A stretch of DNA of 64,000 bases from a bacterium (GTDB lineage Bacteria; Bacillota; Bacilli; Lactobacillales; Streptococcaceae). The stretch lies in contig CAJNDF010000001.1 of assembly GCA_905221455.1 (NCBI GenBank), positions 1 to 64,000 of the forward strand. Reading direction: 5' to 3'. Position 1 is the first letter of the stretch. Each line of letters starts with the position of its first letter. Shown here in pieces: positions 25,397 to 32,373 of the stretch. The notes beneath the pieces were generated by a model. That model made no database searches. It saw only the letters and a program-made list of their open reading frames with translations, and was not told the origin of the DNA. The position numbers and the translations under genes are program-made.

Positions 25397-26011
25397 CTAG
25401 CCTAATATAGTCCATAGTATATCAAAACTGTTATTTTCAATCAGGATATATATCCCCAATCCTAAATAAACAACGGCAATAAACCATCTGCTATATTTTT
25501 CCAAAATTTCTCCAACAGAAGAGACTTGTGCCAATTTTTGGGCAGAAAAAACCAAGAGATAAATCATGACTAGAAAGGTAAGTAAAGCTACTATCAAATT
25601 TGCTAAATTTAAGGTAGTAAAATATGGAACAAAGACACCAATATTGTCAGCACCACAACTTGCAAAAGTAATCATAGCGACTAGAAATATCAGGTTTTTA
25701 TTATCTTTGCGCAAACCTTCTTTGGCAATAGCTTCTCCATCAGAATCTCCTAAAAGCAAAACTTTGAGACCTAGGAAAATTGGAATCAAACCGAGTAAAC
25801 CTAAAATCTCTTTACTAGGAATATAATTTAAGACAAATGCAAAAAGCAAACTTAGCAATATTAGACTAACAGAGCCTAGAAATTGTCCTAAATAGATGTT
25901 AATGATGTCTTTTCTTCTTTTTCTTTTGGCAAAAAATAACATTAGGATAATAAGTAAGTCTACGGCTGTCCCAGAATACAGGATTATTGAAGTAACAACA
26001 TTTTGAATCAT
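25397..26011 (-). CDS. cadD: Cadmium resistance transporter CadD
   Basis: A 204-residue membrane protein of the CadD family (LysE-like fold) with about five to six helices. Family segments are visible: the N-terminal TAVDLLIILMLFF and the ASCGADNIGVFVPYF motif near residues 108-122. Exports or sequesters Cd and related divalent metals. The start at 26011 is favoured because GAGG lies 8 bp before it. It is the cargo of the intact rpsI element and is cotranscribed with its repressor. Confidence 0.87.
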   Translation of the reverse strand: MIQNVVTSIILYSGTAVDLLIILMLFFAKRKRRKDIINIYLGQFLGSVSLILLSLLFAFVLNYIPSKEILGLLGLIPIFLGLKVLLLGDSDGEAIAKEGLRKDNKNLIFLVAMITFASCGADNIGVFVPYFTTLNLANLIVALLTFLVMIYLLVFSAQKLAQVSSVGEILEKYSRWFIAVVYLGLGIYILIENNSFDILWTILG

Positions 26012-26023
26012 AAAATACCTCAT

Positions 26024-26464
26024 TCAAATATATTTTTGAATGTATTCTAACATTAAACTTTGTAGATGTCAACTTAAAATCCACCAAAATATAGATAAGA
26101 AGTTAGTGTACCAAATATTAAAAAGCCCTGCCATCGAAATGACAGCAGGGCTTAACTTCAATATCCAGATAATATATTTATCTAAAAAAGGTACAGTTTT
26201 TATTGATTTGTAGTGCGATATAATGAGTTTCCAAAAATCAAAAATCGCTTAAAATCAATATTTTGACATCTATTGACGTGTACTGAAACCCTTACTTAAC
26301 CTCTGTAAGGATATAATTACGGTACCAGTATATCATAAATAATAACAAAATCTTGACTTTCCGAAACATAATGATTTTCCCGAAAGAAAGAGATCAACCT
26401 AAAAAATTACTGTCTTACTTATGTAATGTTTCTTTAATATAATATAGAAATAAAAAGTAGGTAA
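26024..26464. other. Intergenic region between cadD and lipoprotein relic
   Basis: Holds the hairpin at 26119-26153 and presumably the cad promoter. No gene seen. Confidence 0.5.
26119..26153 (-). terminator. Hairpin terminator
   Basis: AAGCCCTGC/GCAGGGCTT stem around TGTCATTTCGATG, with a T run on the minus-strand side. Confidence 0.65.
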
Positions 26465-26842
26465 ATGAAAAGATTTATCACATTACTTTTAGTGTCTCTA
26501 TCTACAATTTTATTAATTGCATGCTCTAACCAATCAAGCAATTCTTTAGATGGCGAATACCGTTGAATAAACGAGAGTAGAAATGAAGTTGCCTTTACCA
26601 TTTCAGGTAACAAAGGAAATAGCAACAAAGGAGAGGCCGACACCTTTACAATTGATAAAGACAGTGCAACAATCGAACCGACTGGCTCTAATATCATAAA
26701 CCGAAAAGAGAATTATACCTTCAAGGATGACGTATTCACTGTAGATATTTCAGGAACAAAGCAGGAGTATTACAAAAAGGATAGTGAAGAAATACAGCGA
26801 CAAGTAAAACCCTCAAACTATTTGATATTCTTTATACAATAA
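26465..26842 (+). pseudogene. Lipoprotein gene with an in-frame stop
   Basis: MKRFITLLLVSLSTILLIAC is a lipoprotein signal with Cys20. The frame meets TGA at 26564, right after DGEYR, and then stays open in the same frame to 26842 (about 92 further residues). A single TGG-to-TGA change would explain it. The mature part is hydrophilic with no recognised domain. Because only one base is at fault, a sequencing error or read-through cannot be excluded. Confidence 0.7.
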
Positions 26843-26851
26843 AAACGCTTT

Positions 26852-26905
26852 TGTACTGACCCCAAAAGTTAGATTTTTTCTGTCTAACTTTTGGGGGTCA
26901 GTACA
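26852..26905. repeat. Head-to-head IS3-type ends or perfect hairpin
   Basis: TGTACTGACCCCAAAAGTTAG faces its complement across about 9 bp, one C/G differing. TGACCCCnAAAAGTTAGA resembles the terminal repeat of IS3-family elements. Confidence 0.55.
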
Positions 26906-27267
26906 CACCGCATAGCGGGTATTTTTTTGTCTCGCACCTAGCGGAGTGAGACAGGCTAATAGTCACATAATAAAAAATTTACTTAAAGTCAGATTTTAAA
27001 TACTTTAGAATAGTTCTTTCTAAAACTTACTCCCAAATTTTTTTGCTCGTATAATTCATCAGGGGTTTGGGGATTCCCCAAAATTCAAATCATCCCAAAA
27101 AGTACATACACTTTGTGTATACAAATTTTAGGATGATTTTGGGAGTGTGTGTATACAGACTCTGAGCTCGCAAAGTCATATTATGAGAAATCTTTCCTTC
27201 TCGATAAAATAATCCCAAAAATCAATTTGACTGTCATTTGTGTGTACAAATATTTTAAGAAGATATA
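26906..27267. other. Non-coding, hairpin-rich region; candidate oriT or replication origin
   Basis: Holds hairpins TGTCTC...GAGACA, TTTGGGG-ATT-CCCCAAA and AATCATCC...GGATGATT. It also has three TGTGTATACA-like words (near 27113, 27151, 27239). It follows the mob/rep operon and has no reading frame of note. Confidence 0.4.
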
Positions 27268-27299
27268 TAAAAAACGCTGCAAAATTTTTAACAGCGTTT
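27268..27299 (-). terminator. Terminator of the rep/mob operon
   Basis: AAACGCTG/CAGCGTTT stem with TTTTTT tail on the minus strand, directly behind the last gene. Confidence 0.85.
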
Positions 27300-27301
27300 C
27301 C

Positions 27302-27496
27302 TTATTTTAAAATTCTCATATGTCTTTCTTTTTTATGGTTAGCATCATAGTATTCCAGCATCGCATGATACAAACGAGCCTTCGTTTTATCTTGTTGTTT
27401 AATTCCATGAAGAAATAATTCTGCTCGCTTTAATTTCAATATGTATTCACATATCTGATCAAAATCCTTATCCATATTACTTTTGAAAATAAACAT
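27302..27496 (-). CDS. Small hypothetical protein, last gene of rep/mob operon
   Basis: A 64-residue basic protein (FKSNMDKDFDQICEYILKLK, ending HKKERHMRILK). It overlaps the preceding MobC-like gene by 20 bp, so it belongs to the operon. No family recognised; an accessory DNA-binding protein is possible from its charge and position. Confidence 0.6.
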   Translation of the reverse strand: MFIFKSNMDKDFDQICEYILKLKRAELFLHGIKQQDKTKARLYHAMLEYYDANHKKERHMRILK

Positions 27497-27809
27497 CTTT
27501 TTCCTCCATCACATCAACTATTTTTTGCATCAAAATAGACATATCCATTTTGTTTTCATAGCTTATTCTCCCAACTACAGTTGCAAGACGGGCTATAGAA
27601 TTGATATTCTTTCCGACTTGTTCCAACTCTTCTGTTAAAGGAACTAAACCTTCAAAAGAGACTTTTTGGATGTTCAAATCTGTTCGTATTAATTTTTGTC
27701 TAGCAAACTCAGAAAAATTACGAATATTTTCCTTCCTCATACAATCATTTAATTTTTTATTTTCTTCTTCCGTCAAAAATACCTGTTTCAACACAGATTT
27801 TATTCTCAT
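27477..27809 (-). CDS. MobC-like relaxosome accessory protein
   Basis: A 110-residue protein. The N-terminal ribbon-helix-helix region (SVLKQVFLTEEENKKLNDCM) and the segment LTEELEQVGKNINSIARLA near residues 56-74 are the MobC pattern, in which the protein binds oriT and helps the relaxase nick. No relaxase gene follows. Sits third to fourth in a five-gene operon, 7 bp after the other MobC-like gene. Confidence 0.72.
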   Translation of the reverse strand: MRIKSVLKQVFLTEEENKKLNDCMRKENIRNFSEFARQKLIRTDLNIQKVSFEGLVPLTEELEQVGKNINSIARLATVVGRISYENKMDMSILMQKIVDVMEEKDVYFQK

Positions 27810-27816
27810 GGTCCTA

Positions 27817-28176
27817 TCACCTCGTTTTCTTATTTAGTCGTTTTACAAGTTCTTTCACTTGTTTACTTGTCTTCTTTTCATATTCTATCATCAGCTCAAC
27901 GCAGTAGTGAAATATCCTTACATTATCCAAATCCTCACTTTGTTCTGCTATTCTTTCTAACTGACGTAAGTTATTGATAATTCTTCTAACTTGAAATATA
28001 AAGTCATGATAAGATTCAAAATCAAATTGAAGATAAATAGGCGAGCTCTTAAATAACATTTTTCTGGCATAAGAGGAAAAACTTAGATGATTTGTCATTT
28101 CAATCAAGTTATTCACTATTTCATTTTGCTCCTCAGTGATGTAACATTTCTTTAGAACAGTCCTATATCTACTCAT
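27817..28176 (-). CDS. Second MobC-like/ribbon-helix-helix protein
   Basis: A 119-residue protein with the same opening layout as its neighbour (TVLKKCYITEEQNEIVNNLI) and a later FQVRRIINNLRQLERIAEQ segment, a divergent form of the MobC core. It overlaps the replication gene by 8 bp. The two may be an old duplication, working as a heteromer. Confidence 0.6.
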   Translation of the reverse strand: MSRYRTVLKKCYITEEQNEIVNNLIEMTNHLSFSSYARKMLFKSSPIYLQFDFESYHDFIFQVRRIINNLRQLERIAEQSEDLDNVRIFHYCVELMIEYEKKTSKQVKELVKRLNKKTR

Positions 28177-29008
28177 TTATCATATACTTCTTTCGGGCAT
28201 TTTCATGGGCAATAGCTTTGCACTCCAGCATACGTTCCTGCTTTAAATTCTCCATAGACTTAAATAAATACGCCAAAGGAGACGTCGCATCCTCAGGAAT
28301 CCGTTCAATCATGCTAATGACTTCATCACTAGTTACATACCCACTAGCCAAATACTCGCCTATCTTCATCTTCTGAGCATGTGTTAAAGTGTAATTGTTA
28401 GGATACAAAAATCTATCATTGTACTTATAAGAAATGGATTCTAACAAAGAATAATATTTGGGTGGAATATAAGTTTCAGGCTTTCTAGAACTATTATCCA
28501 GTATATTCTCAATCTCTTTCTTATTCTTACTCTTGTTCTTAATCTCTTGCGTTACATTATCATTTTCATCCGTTACTGTAACGTTACAGTCTAAAACGAG
28601 TTGTGGCTCGCCTGTAATTAGTGCTTTTTGTTTTTGTCTATGACGAGCAACACGTTCCCTAGTTTGTTTTCTAATCTTTTCTAGTCCATCTATATTCTGA
28701 TGTTTCTCCCATTTTGGAATGGTAATAGCGCCATCTATGATTTCTATCATGCCAAATTCTTCAAACATGCTGAGAGCTAATTTTACAGATGTAGCCTTTC
28801 GCCTAAACACTGTTGAAAGCATCTCTTCTGTGTAATAAACCTTGTTCCCTAGACTTAATATGCCACTATTATTTTGCTTTCCTGCAAGCACCAGAATTTT
28901 AAACCATATTACAATAAGAGTATCTCCTTCTGGCATTGATTCTATTAGCTGAATTTTTTCATCATCAAATATATCTGTTGTTATCTTGATCCACTGAACA
29001 CCATTCAT
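28169..29008 (-). CDS. Replication initiator/phage replisome organiser-like protein
   Basis: A 279-residue protein. The N-terminal ~120 residues (VQWIKITTDIFDDEKIQLIE; VIWFKILVLAGK; MFEEFGMIEI) match the phage replisome organiser N-terminal domain. A basic linker RERVARHRQKQK follows, then a variable region and a DnaD-like C-terminal part (~190-270). Such proteins open a phage or island origin and recruit the host helicase. Its presence suggests the element replicates after excision. Overlaps the next gene by 8 bp. Confidence 0.72.
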   Translation of the reverse strand: MNGVQWIKITTDIFDDEKIQLIESMPEGDTLIVIWFKILVLAGKQNNSGILSLGNKVYYTEEMLSTVFRRKATSVKLALSMFEEFGMIEIIDGAITIPKWEKHQNIDGLEKIRKQTRERVARHRQKQKALITGEPQLVLDCNVTVTDENDNVTQEIKNKSKNKKEIENILDNSSRKPETYIPPKYYSLLESISYKYNDRFLYPNNYTLTHAQKMKIGEYLASGYVTSDEVISMIERIPEDATSPLAYLFKSMENLKQERMLECKAIAHENARKKYMINE

Positions 29009-29016
29009 ACGAGTAC

Positions 29017-29298
29017 CTATCTTTCATATTGCTTCAACCATCGTGTTACTGCTCTTTTATCGTATAAAGTCACTCCATCAATCACCATGGTTGGCATTCC
29101 TTCTTTCGTCCATTTTTGGATTGTTGTCGTAGATACATCTAACCACCTAGACAAACCTGACATACGAACCATAGGTTTATAAAGTTCTTTATCTTCAAAT
29201 ACTCTTGCTACAGCATTTGAAATCATCTCATCATAGTGAGCACGTAATTGCTTCTCTAATTCTTTAGGAAGCTGGACAACTAAAGTAGTTTCCGACAT
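29017..29298 (-). CDS. Excisionase-like helix-turn-helix protein (DUF771-like)
   Basis: A 93-residue protein. Residues ~45-93 (MSGLSRWLDVSTTTIQKWTK ... LYDKRAVTRWLKQYER) form a MerR/excisionase-type winged helix seen in DUF771 proteins of phages and phage-inducible islands. Start at 29298 is chosen because GAGGTG lies upstream. First gene of the minus-strand rep/mob operon, divergent from the XRE repressor; a directionality factor or operon activator is the likely role. Confidence 0.68.
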   Translation of the reverse strand: MSETTLVVQLPKELEKQLRAHYDEMISNAVARVFEDKELYKPMVRMSGLSRWLDVSTTTIQKWTKEGMPTMVIDGVTLYDKRAVTRWLKQYER

Positions 29299-29311
29299 AA
29301 ATTCACACCTC

Positions 29312-29339
29312 ATTTCTAAATTAAATAAGCTCCGAAACC
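29312..29339 (+). repeat. CATAAGCTCCGAAA-type motif, copy upstream of the rep/mob operon
   Basis: AAATAAGCTCCGAAA preceded by ATTTCTAAATT; about 25 of 28 positions match 29971-29998. It covers the space just before the DUF771-like gene. Confidence 0.75.
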
Positions 29340-29349
29340 ATTTAATTTG

Positions 29350-29427
29350 TTATTCATTTTGAATTATATATCCTTTTTGAATTTTTGTCAAGCTTTTTTA
29401 TTCAAAAAGAATAAAATGTGTTATAAT
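29350..29427 (+). promoter_or_regulatory. XRE repressor promoter with two operator palindromes
   Basis: An extended -10 TGTTATAAT (TATAAT 29422-29427) precedes the repressor. Palindromes ATTCA-TTT-TGAAT (29352-29364) and TTTTATTC-n5-GAATAAAA (29396-29416) lie between the divergent genes and are good operator candidates. Confidence 0.65.
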
Positions 29428-29445
29428 GATAAAAAGGAGGTTCTT

Positions 29446-29964
29446 ATGACGAATCATATTACTAAACTGATAGAAAATAGCGGAAAAAAATTGACAGAAA
29501 TTAGCGAAGCTACAAATATAGCCTATCCTACACTTTCTGGATACAATCAAGGAATCCGCAAACCTAAAAAAGATAATGCTGAAAAATTGGCAAAATACTT
29601 TAATGTTTCCGTCGCTTACATTATGGGACTTGATAGCAACCCACACGCTCCATCAAATCTTAAAATTGTTACAGATAGTTTCAAAACATCTAAAATTGGT
29701 TCTGTGACACCTTTTAAAAGCGATATGGAGAAGTTAAAGAAGAGCATCGAATTTGGCGAAAGGGCATTAACACTACCACTTGATGATAGTTTTTCAGATG
29801 AATTTCGTCATATATTCTCAGAATATCTAGCTGAGAAAAACAAACGTTTTATGTCTGAGTTTATAGATTATATGAATCACCAAAATAAAGATTCTAAAGT
29901 TTGGCAGAGCTGGATTAAAACAGACGAATACGCTATCCGCCAAGAAGATAGAAAAAATAGATAG
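29446..29964 (+). CDS. XRE-family repressor of the integrated element
   Basis: A 172-residue regulator. The N-terminal helix-turn-helix (LTEISEATNIAYPTLSGYNQG, ~residues 14-34) is followed by the KKDNAEKLAKYFNVSVAYIMG cap typical of phage-type repressors. The C-terminal half is hydrophilic, without a clear peptidase motif, so control by cleavage is not evident. ATG at 29446 with AAAGGAGG is used rather than the far upstream in-frame ATG. It is divergent to the DUF771/rep/mob operon and upstream of int, the layout of an island master repressor. Confidence 0.82.
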   Translation: MTNHITKLIENSGKKLTEISEATNIAYPTLSGYNQGIRKPKKDNAEKLAKYFNVSVAYIMGLDSNPHAPSNLKIVTDSFKTSKIGSVTPFKSDMEKLKKSIEFGERALTLPLDDSFSDEFRHIFSEYLAEKNKRFMSEFIDYMNHQNKDSKVWQSWIKTDEYAIRQEDRKNR

Positions 29965-29970
29965 ACACTC

Positions 29971-29999
29971 ATTTCTCAATTACATAAGCTCCGAAAACT
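29971..29999 (+). repeat. CATAAGCTCCGAAA motif, copy upstream of int
   Basis: Lies between the repressor stop and the int ribosome site. Inverted partner at 24827-24855 (28/29) and a direct partner at 29312-29339. Confidence 0.8.
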
Positions 30000-30015
30000 T
30001 AGATACGGAGAAAAA

Positions 30016-31170
30016 ATGTCTATACACAAATACAAAACAAAAAAAGGAATCCTATACTATGTCAGCTTTTACATTGGCTTAGATGCTTATGGAAAGAAAA
30101 AAAGGCACTTAAAGAGAGGGTTCAAAACCAAAAAAGAGGCAAAATTGTACGAAGCTCGTTTAGAAGCTGGTGTCGTTGCCCCCACAGTAAGTACCGACAA
30201 ACCTAACCCCAAAGTCACTTATAAAGAACTTTATCAAGAATGGTTTAATGCCTATGTTGGTACCGTTGAAGAAACAACTTCTTCCCAAACTAAGAATATC
30301 TATCGAATACATATTCTACCAATATTTGGCGATAAATTTATTGACCAAATCAGTCCTTTAGACTGTCAAAACTTTATTACACAAAAATCTCAGACTTTCA
30401 AAAATATCAAACAGATAAAATCCTATACCTCAAAAATTTTTGATTTTGCAATCAACATGAACTACATTGATCGAAATCCAATGAAGAATGTTATCATGCC
30501 TAAAATCAAAAAAACTAGATCAGATAATTTTTGGTCACTGGAGGAATTACATCATTTCCTTGATATAGTGAAAGAAACTGAGCCATTTAAACATTTTGCT
30601 TTATTTAGACTGCTTGCATTTAGTGGACTACGAAAAGGGGAGTTATACGCTTTAAAATGGGCTGATATTAACTTTGACAGCAATCTATTGAACATAGATA
30701 AAAGTCTAGGAAGAATTGACGGTAAAGCGATTGAAAAGAGCACAAAGAATGAATCTTCAGTTCGTACAATCTATCTTGATGATGAGACAATCGATATTAT
30801 TAAGCAATGGAGAAATTTCTATCTGAAAGAACAATCTCAGCTTCCTCTTACAAAGCTGAATATTAGTGATGAATATATGTTCTCTTACATATCAAGTAAT
30901 GACAAAATTGAACCTTTGCATGCTGATTACATTAATAACGTACTGAATCGAATTATTAAAAAGCATAAATTAAAACCAATTAGCCCACATGGGTTTAGAC
31001 ATACACATGCAACACTTATGTCTGAAATTGGAATCGATCCTTCTAATACATCAAAACGTCTCGGTCATGCAAGCAGTCAGGTGACATTAGATGTCTATAC
31101 TCACACCACAAAAACTGGTGAGAAAAACTCTATTGACAAATTTGCAGACTATCTCAATAAAGCAAAATAA
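30016..31170 (+). CDS. int: Tyrosine site-specific integrase, intact
   Basis: A 384-residue recombinase. An arm-type DNA-binding domain lies at residues ~5-55 (YYVSFYIGLDAYGKKKRHLK) and a SAM-like core-binding domain at ~65-165. The catalytic domain follows with Arg206 (GLRKGE), His325/Arg328 (HGFRHTHATL), His351 (LGHAS) and nucleophile Tyr361. All catalytic residues are present. GGAG lies 8 bp upstream of the ATG. The stop is 99 bp from the 83-bp att repeat at the rpsI end. It is not the same family as the three nearby fragments, whose C-terminal motifs differ (ALTHSD, TKTYVNTS). It should integrate and excise the element 24651-31352. Confidence 0.93.
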   Translation: MSIHKYKTKKGILYYVSFYIGLDAYGKKKRHLKRGFKTKKEAKLYEARLEAGVVAPTVSTDKPNPKVTYKELYQEWFNAYVGTVEETTSSQTKNIYRIHILPIFGDKFIDQISPLDCQNFITQKSQTFKNIKQIKSYTSKIFDFAINMNYIDRNPMKNVIMPKIKKTRSDNFWSLEELHHFLDIVKETEPFKHFALFRLLAFSGLRKGELYALKWADINFDSNLLNIDKSLGRIDGKAIEKSTKNESSVRTIYLDDETIDIIKQWRNFYLKEQSQLPLTKLNISDEYMFSYISSNDKIEPLHADYINNVLNRIIKKHKLKPISPHGFRHTHATLMSEIGIDPSNTSKRLGHASSQVTLDVYTHTTKTGEKNSIDKFADYLNKAK

Positions 31171-31195
31171 ATCATGATTTTAAAAATTTAGAAGA

Positions 31196-31214
31196 GGTTA
31201 TCAGAAGGTTATCA
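31196..31214. repeat. Arm-type direct repeats, right end
   Basis: AGGTTATCA twice, 10 bp apart, between int and attR; paired with 24801-24820. Confidence 0.7.
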
Positions 31215-31244
31215 CAAAGCTATTTGAGCTCAAAAATCGACAAA

Positions 31245-31277
31245 AAAGCACTTTGCAAAATTTTTGCAAAGTGCTTT
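31245..31277 (-). terminator. rpsI terminator
   Basis: AAAGCACTTTGCAAA pairs with TTTGCAAAGTGCTTT and a T run follows on the minus strand. It lies on the element side of the att core, so it is supplied by the integrated element. Confidence 0.85.
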
Positions 31278-31352
31278 GAAACGTTGATATAATCGTATTG
31301 ATTAACGTTTTGAGAATTGTGATGCTTTACGAGCTTTCTTAAGACCTGGTTT
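31270..31352. repeat. attR: functional rpsI 3' end, 83-bp att copy 6
   Basis: Last 17 codons of rpsI plus 32 bp downstream, identical to 22285-22367. The gene stays intact after integration because the element restores its end. Confidence 0.93.
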
Positions 31353-31694
31353 CTTACGTTCAACTTTACGTGAGTCACGTGTAAGAAGTCCTGCGCGTTT
31401 CAATGAATCGCGGAAGTCTGGGTCTACTTGAAGAAGGGCGCGAGCGATACCATGACGGATAGCTCCTGATTGACCAGCGTATCCACCACCTACAACGTTA
31501 ACGAAAACGTCGTATGAACCTGCAGTTGAAGTAACTGCGAATGGTTGGTTGATTACAAGACGAAGGTCAGCGTGTGGGATGTACTCTTCAACATCTTTTT
31601 TGTTAACAGTGATTTTACCAGTTCCTGGAACAAGGCGAACGCGTGCAACAGCGTTTTTACGACGTCCAGTACCTGCATATTGTGCTTGTGACAT
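31302..31694 (-). CDS. rpsI: 30S ribosomal protein S9
   Basis: A 130-residue protein of normal length. Starts [20 protein letters not shown] and ends [11 protein letters not shown], the basic tail that reaches the P-site tRNA. It lies 18 bp after rplM in the usual rplM-rpsI operon. Its last codons are the integration target for the elements to the left. Confidence 0.98.
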   Translation of the reverse strand: MSQAQYAGTGRRKNAVARVRLVPGTGKITVNKKDVEEYIPHADLRLVINQPFAVTSTAGSYDVFVNVVGGGYAGQSGAIRHGIARALLQVDPDFRDSLKRAGLLTRDSRKVERKKPGLKKARKASQFSKR

Positions 31695-31712
31695 ACTTTA
31701 TTGTTCCTTTCC

Positions 31713-32159
31713 TTAGATAAGTCCTGAAATATCAAGAACTTCTGGTTGTTGTGCAGCATGAGTGTGCTCAGCTCCAACAAATACTTTCAACTTCATACCT
31801 TGAGCGCGTCCAAGAGTATTGTGTGGAAGCATACCTTTAACTGATTTCTCGATCAAACGTACTGCATTTTTAGAACGAAGTTCACCTGCAGAGATTTGTT
31901 TCAATCCACCTGGGTGGTTTGAGTGAGTGTAGTAGATTTTATCGGTTGCTTTTTTACCAGTCAATTTAACTTTTTCAGCATTGATAACAATCACAAAGTC
32001 ACCTGTATCAGTGTGTGGTGTAAATGTTGGTTTGTTTTTTCCGCGAAGTACGCTAGCAACTACTGTAGAAAGACGTCCAAGTGGTACATCAGTTGCGTCA
32101 ACTACGTACCATTTACGTTCAACTTGGCCTGGTTTAGCCATAAATGTTGTTTTGTTCAT
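31713..32159 (-). CDS. rplM: 50S ribosomal protein L13
   Basis: A 148-residue protein, normal length. [20 protein letters not shown] and [16 protein letters not shown] are conserved L13 segments. First gene of the operon, preceded by a structured leader. Confidence 0.98.
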   Translation of the reverse strand: MNKTTFMAKPGQVERKWYVVDATDVPLGRLSTVVASVLRGKNKPTFTPHTDTGDFVIVINAEKVKLTGKKATDKIYYTHSNHPGGLKQISAGELRSKNAVRLIEKSVKGMLPHNTLGRAQGMKLKVFVGAEHTHAAQQPEVLDISGLI

Positions 32160-32164
32160 GATTT

Positions 32165-32275
32165 CTCCTATATATAGTTCGATTTTTGTTTACGGTGATG
32201 GGTGTTCCTTCCCATCGAAAAGTATTTGGAAGGTTCCGGGGCCTTTCAAATGGGGTAAACAATACCGCCTACTAT
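32165..32275 (-). promoter_or_regulatory. L13 (rplM) leader RNA
   Basis: On the minus strand the leader is closed by GTTTAC...GTAAAC and contains stems with GGCCCCGGAACC and GATGGGAAGGAACACCCATC. It resembles the L13 leader class of Firmicutes, in which the ribosomal protein is thought to bind its own mRNA. Confidence 0.65.
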
Positions 32276-32347
32276 AATACCAAATTTCACCCCTAAAAGT
32301 CAATAGATATGAAAAATATTTTTCTGAATTCCACTCTTTTTATCTCT

Positions 32348-32370
32348 AAAAACCTCGCTTTCGCGAGGCT
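32348..32370 (-). terminator. Terminator of the ABC-2 exporter operon
   Basis: CCTCGC-GAAA-GCGAGG with TTTTT tail on the minus strand. Confidence 0.85.
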
Positions 32371-32373
32371 CTT

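Noticed and set aside
26434..26697. 87-residue minus-strand frame over the lipoprotein relic
   Set aside because: The plus strand shows a clear lipobox and ribosome site; the minus frame has neither.
29347..29445. Upstream in-frame extension of the XRE repressor
   Set aside because: It covers the operators and the -10 box; the ATG at 29446 has AAAGGAGG.
31302..31352. Integration might have truncated rpsI
   Set aside because: The S9 C-terminus SQFSKR is complete and in frame.
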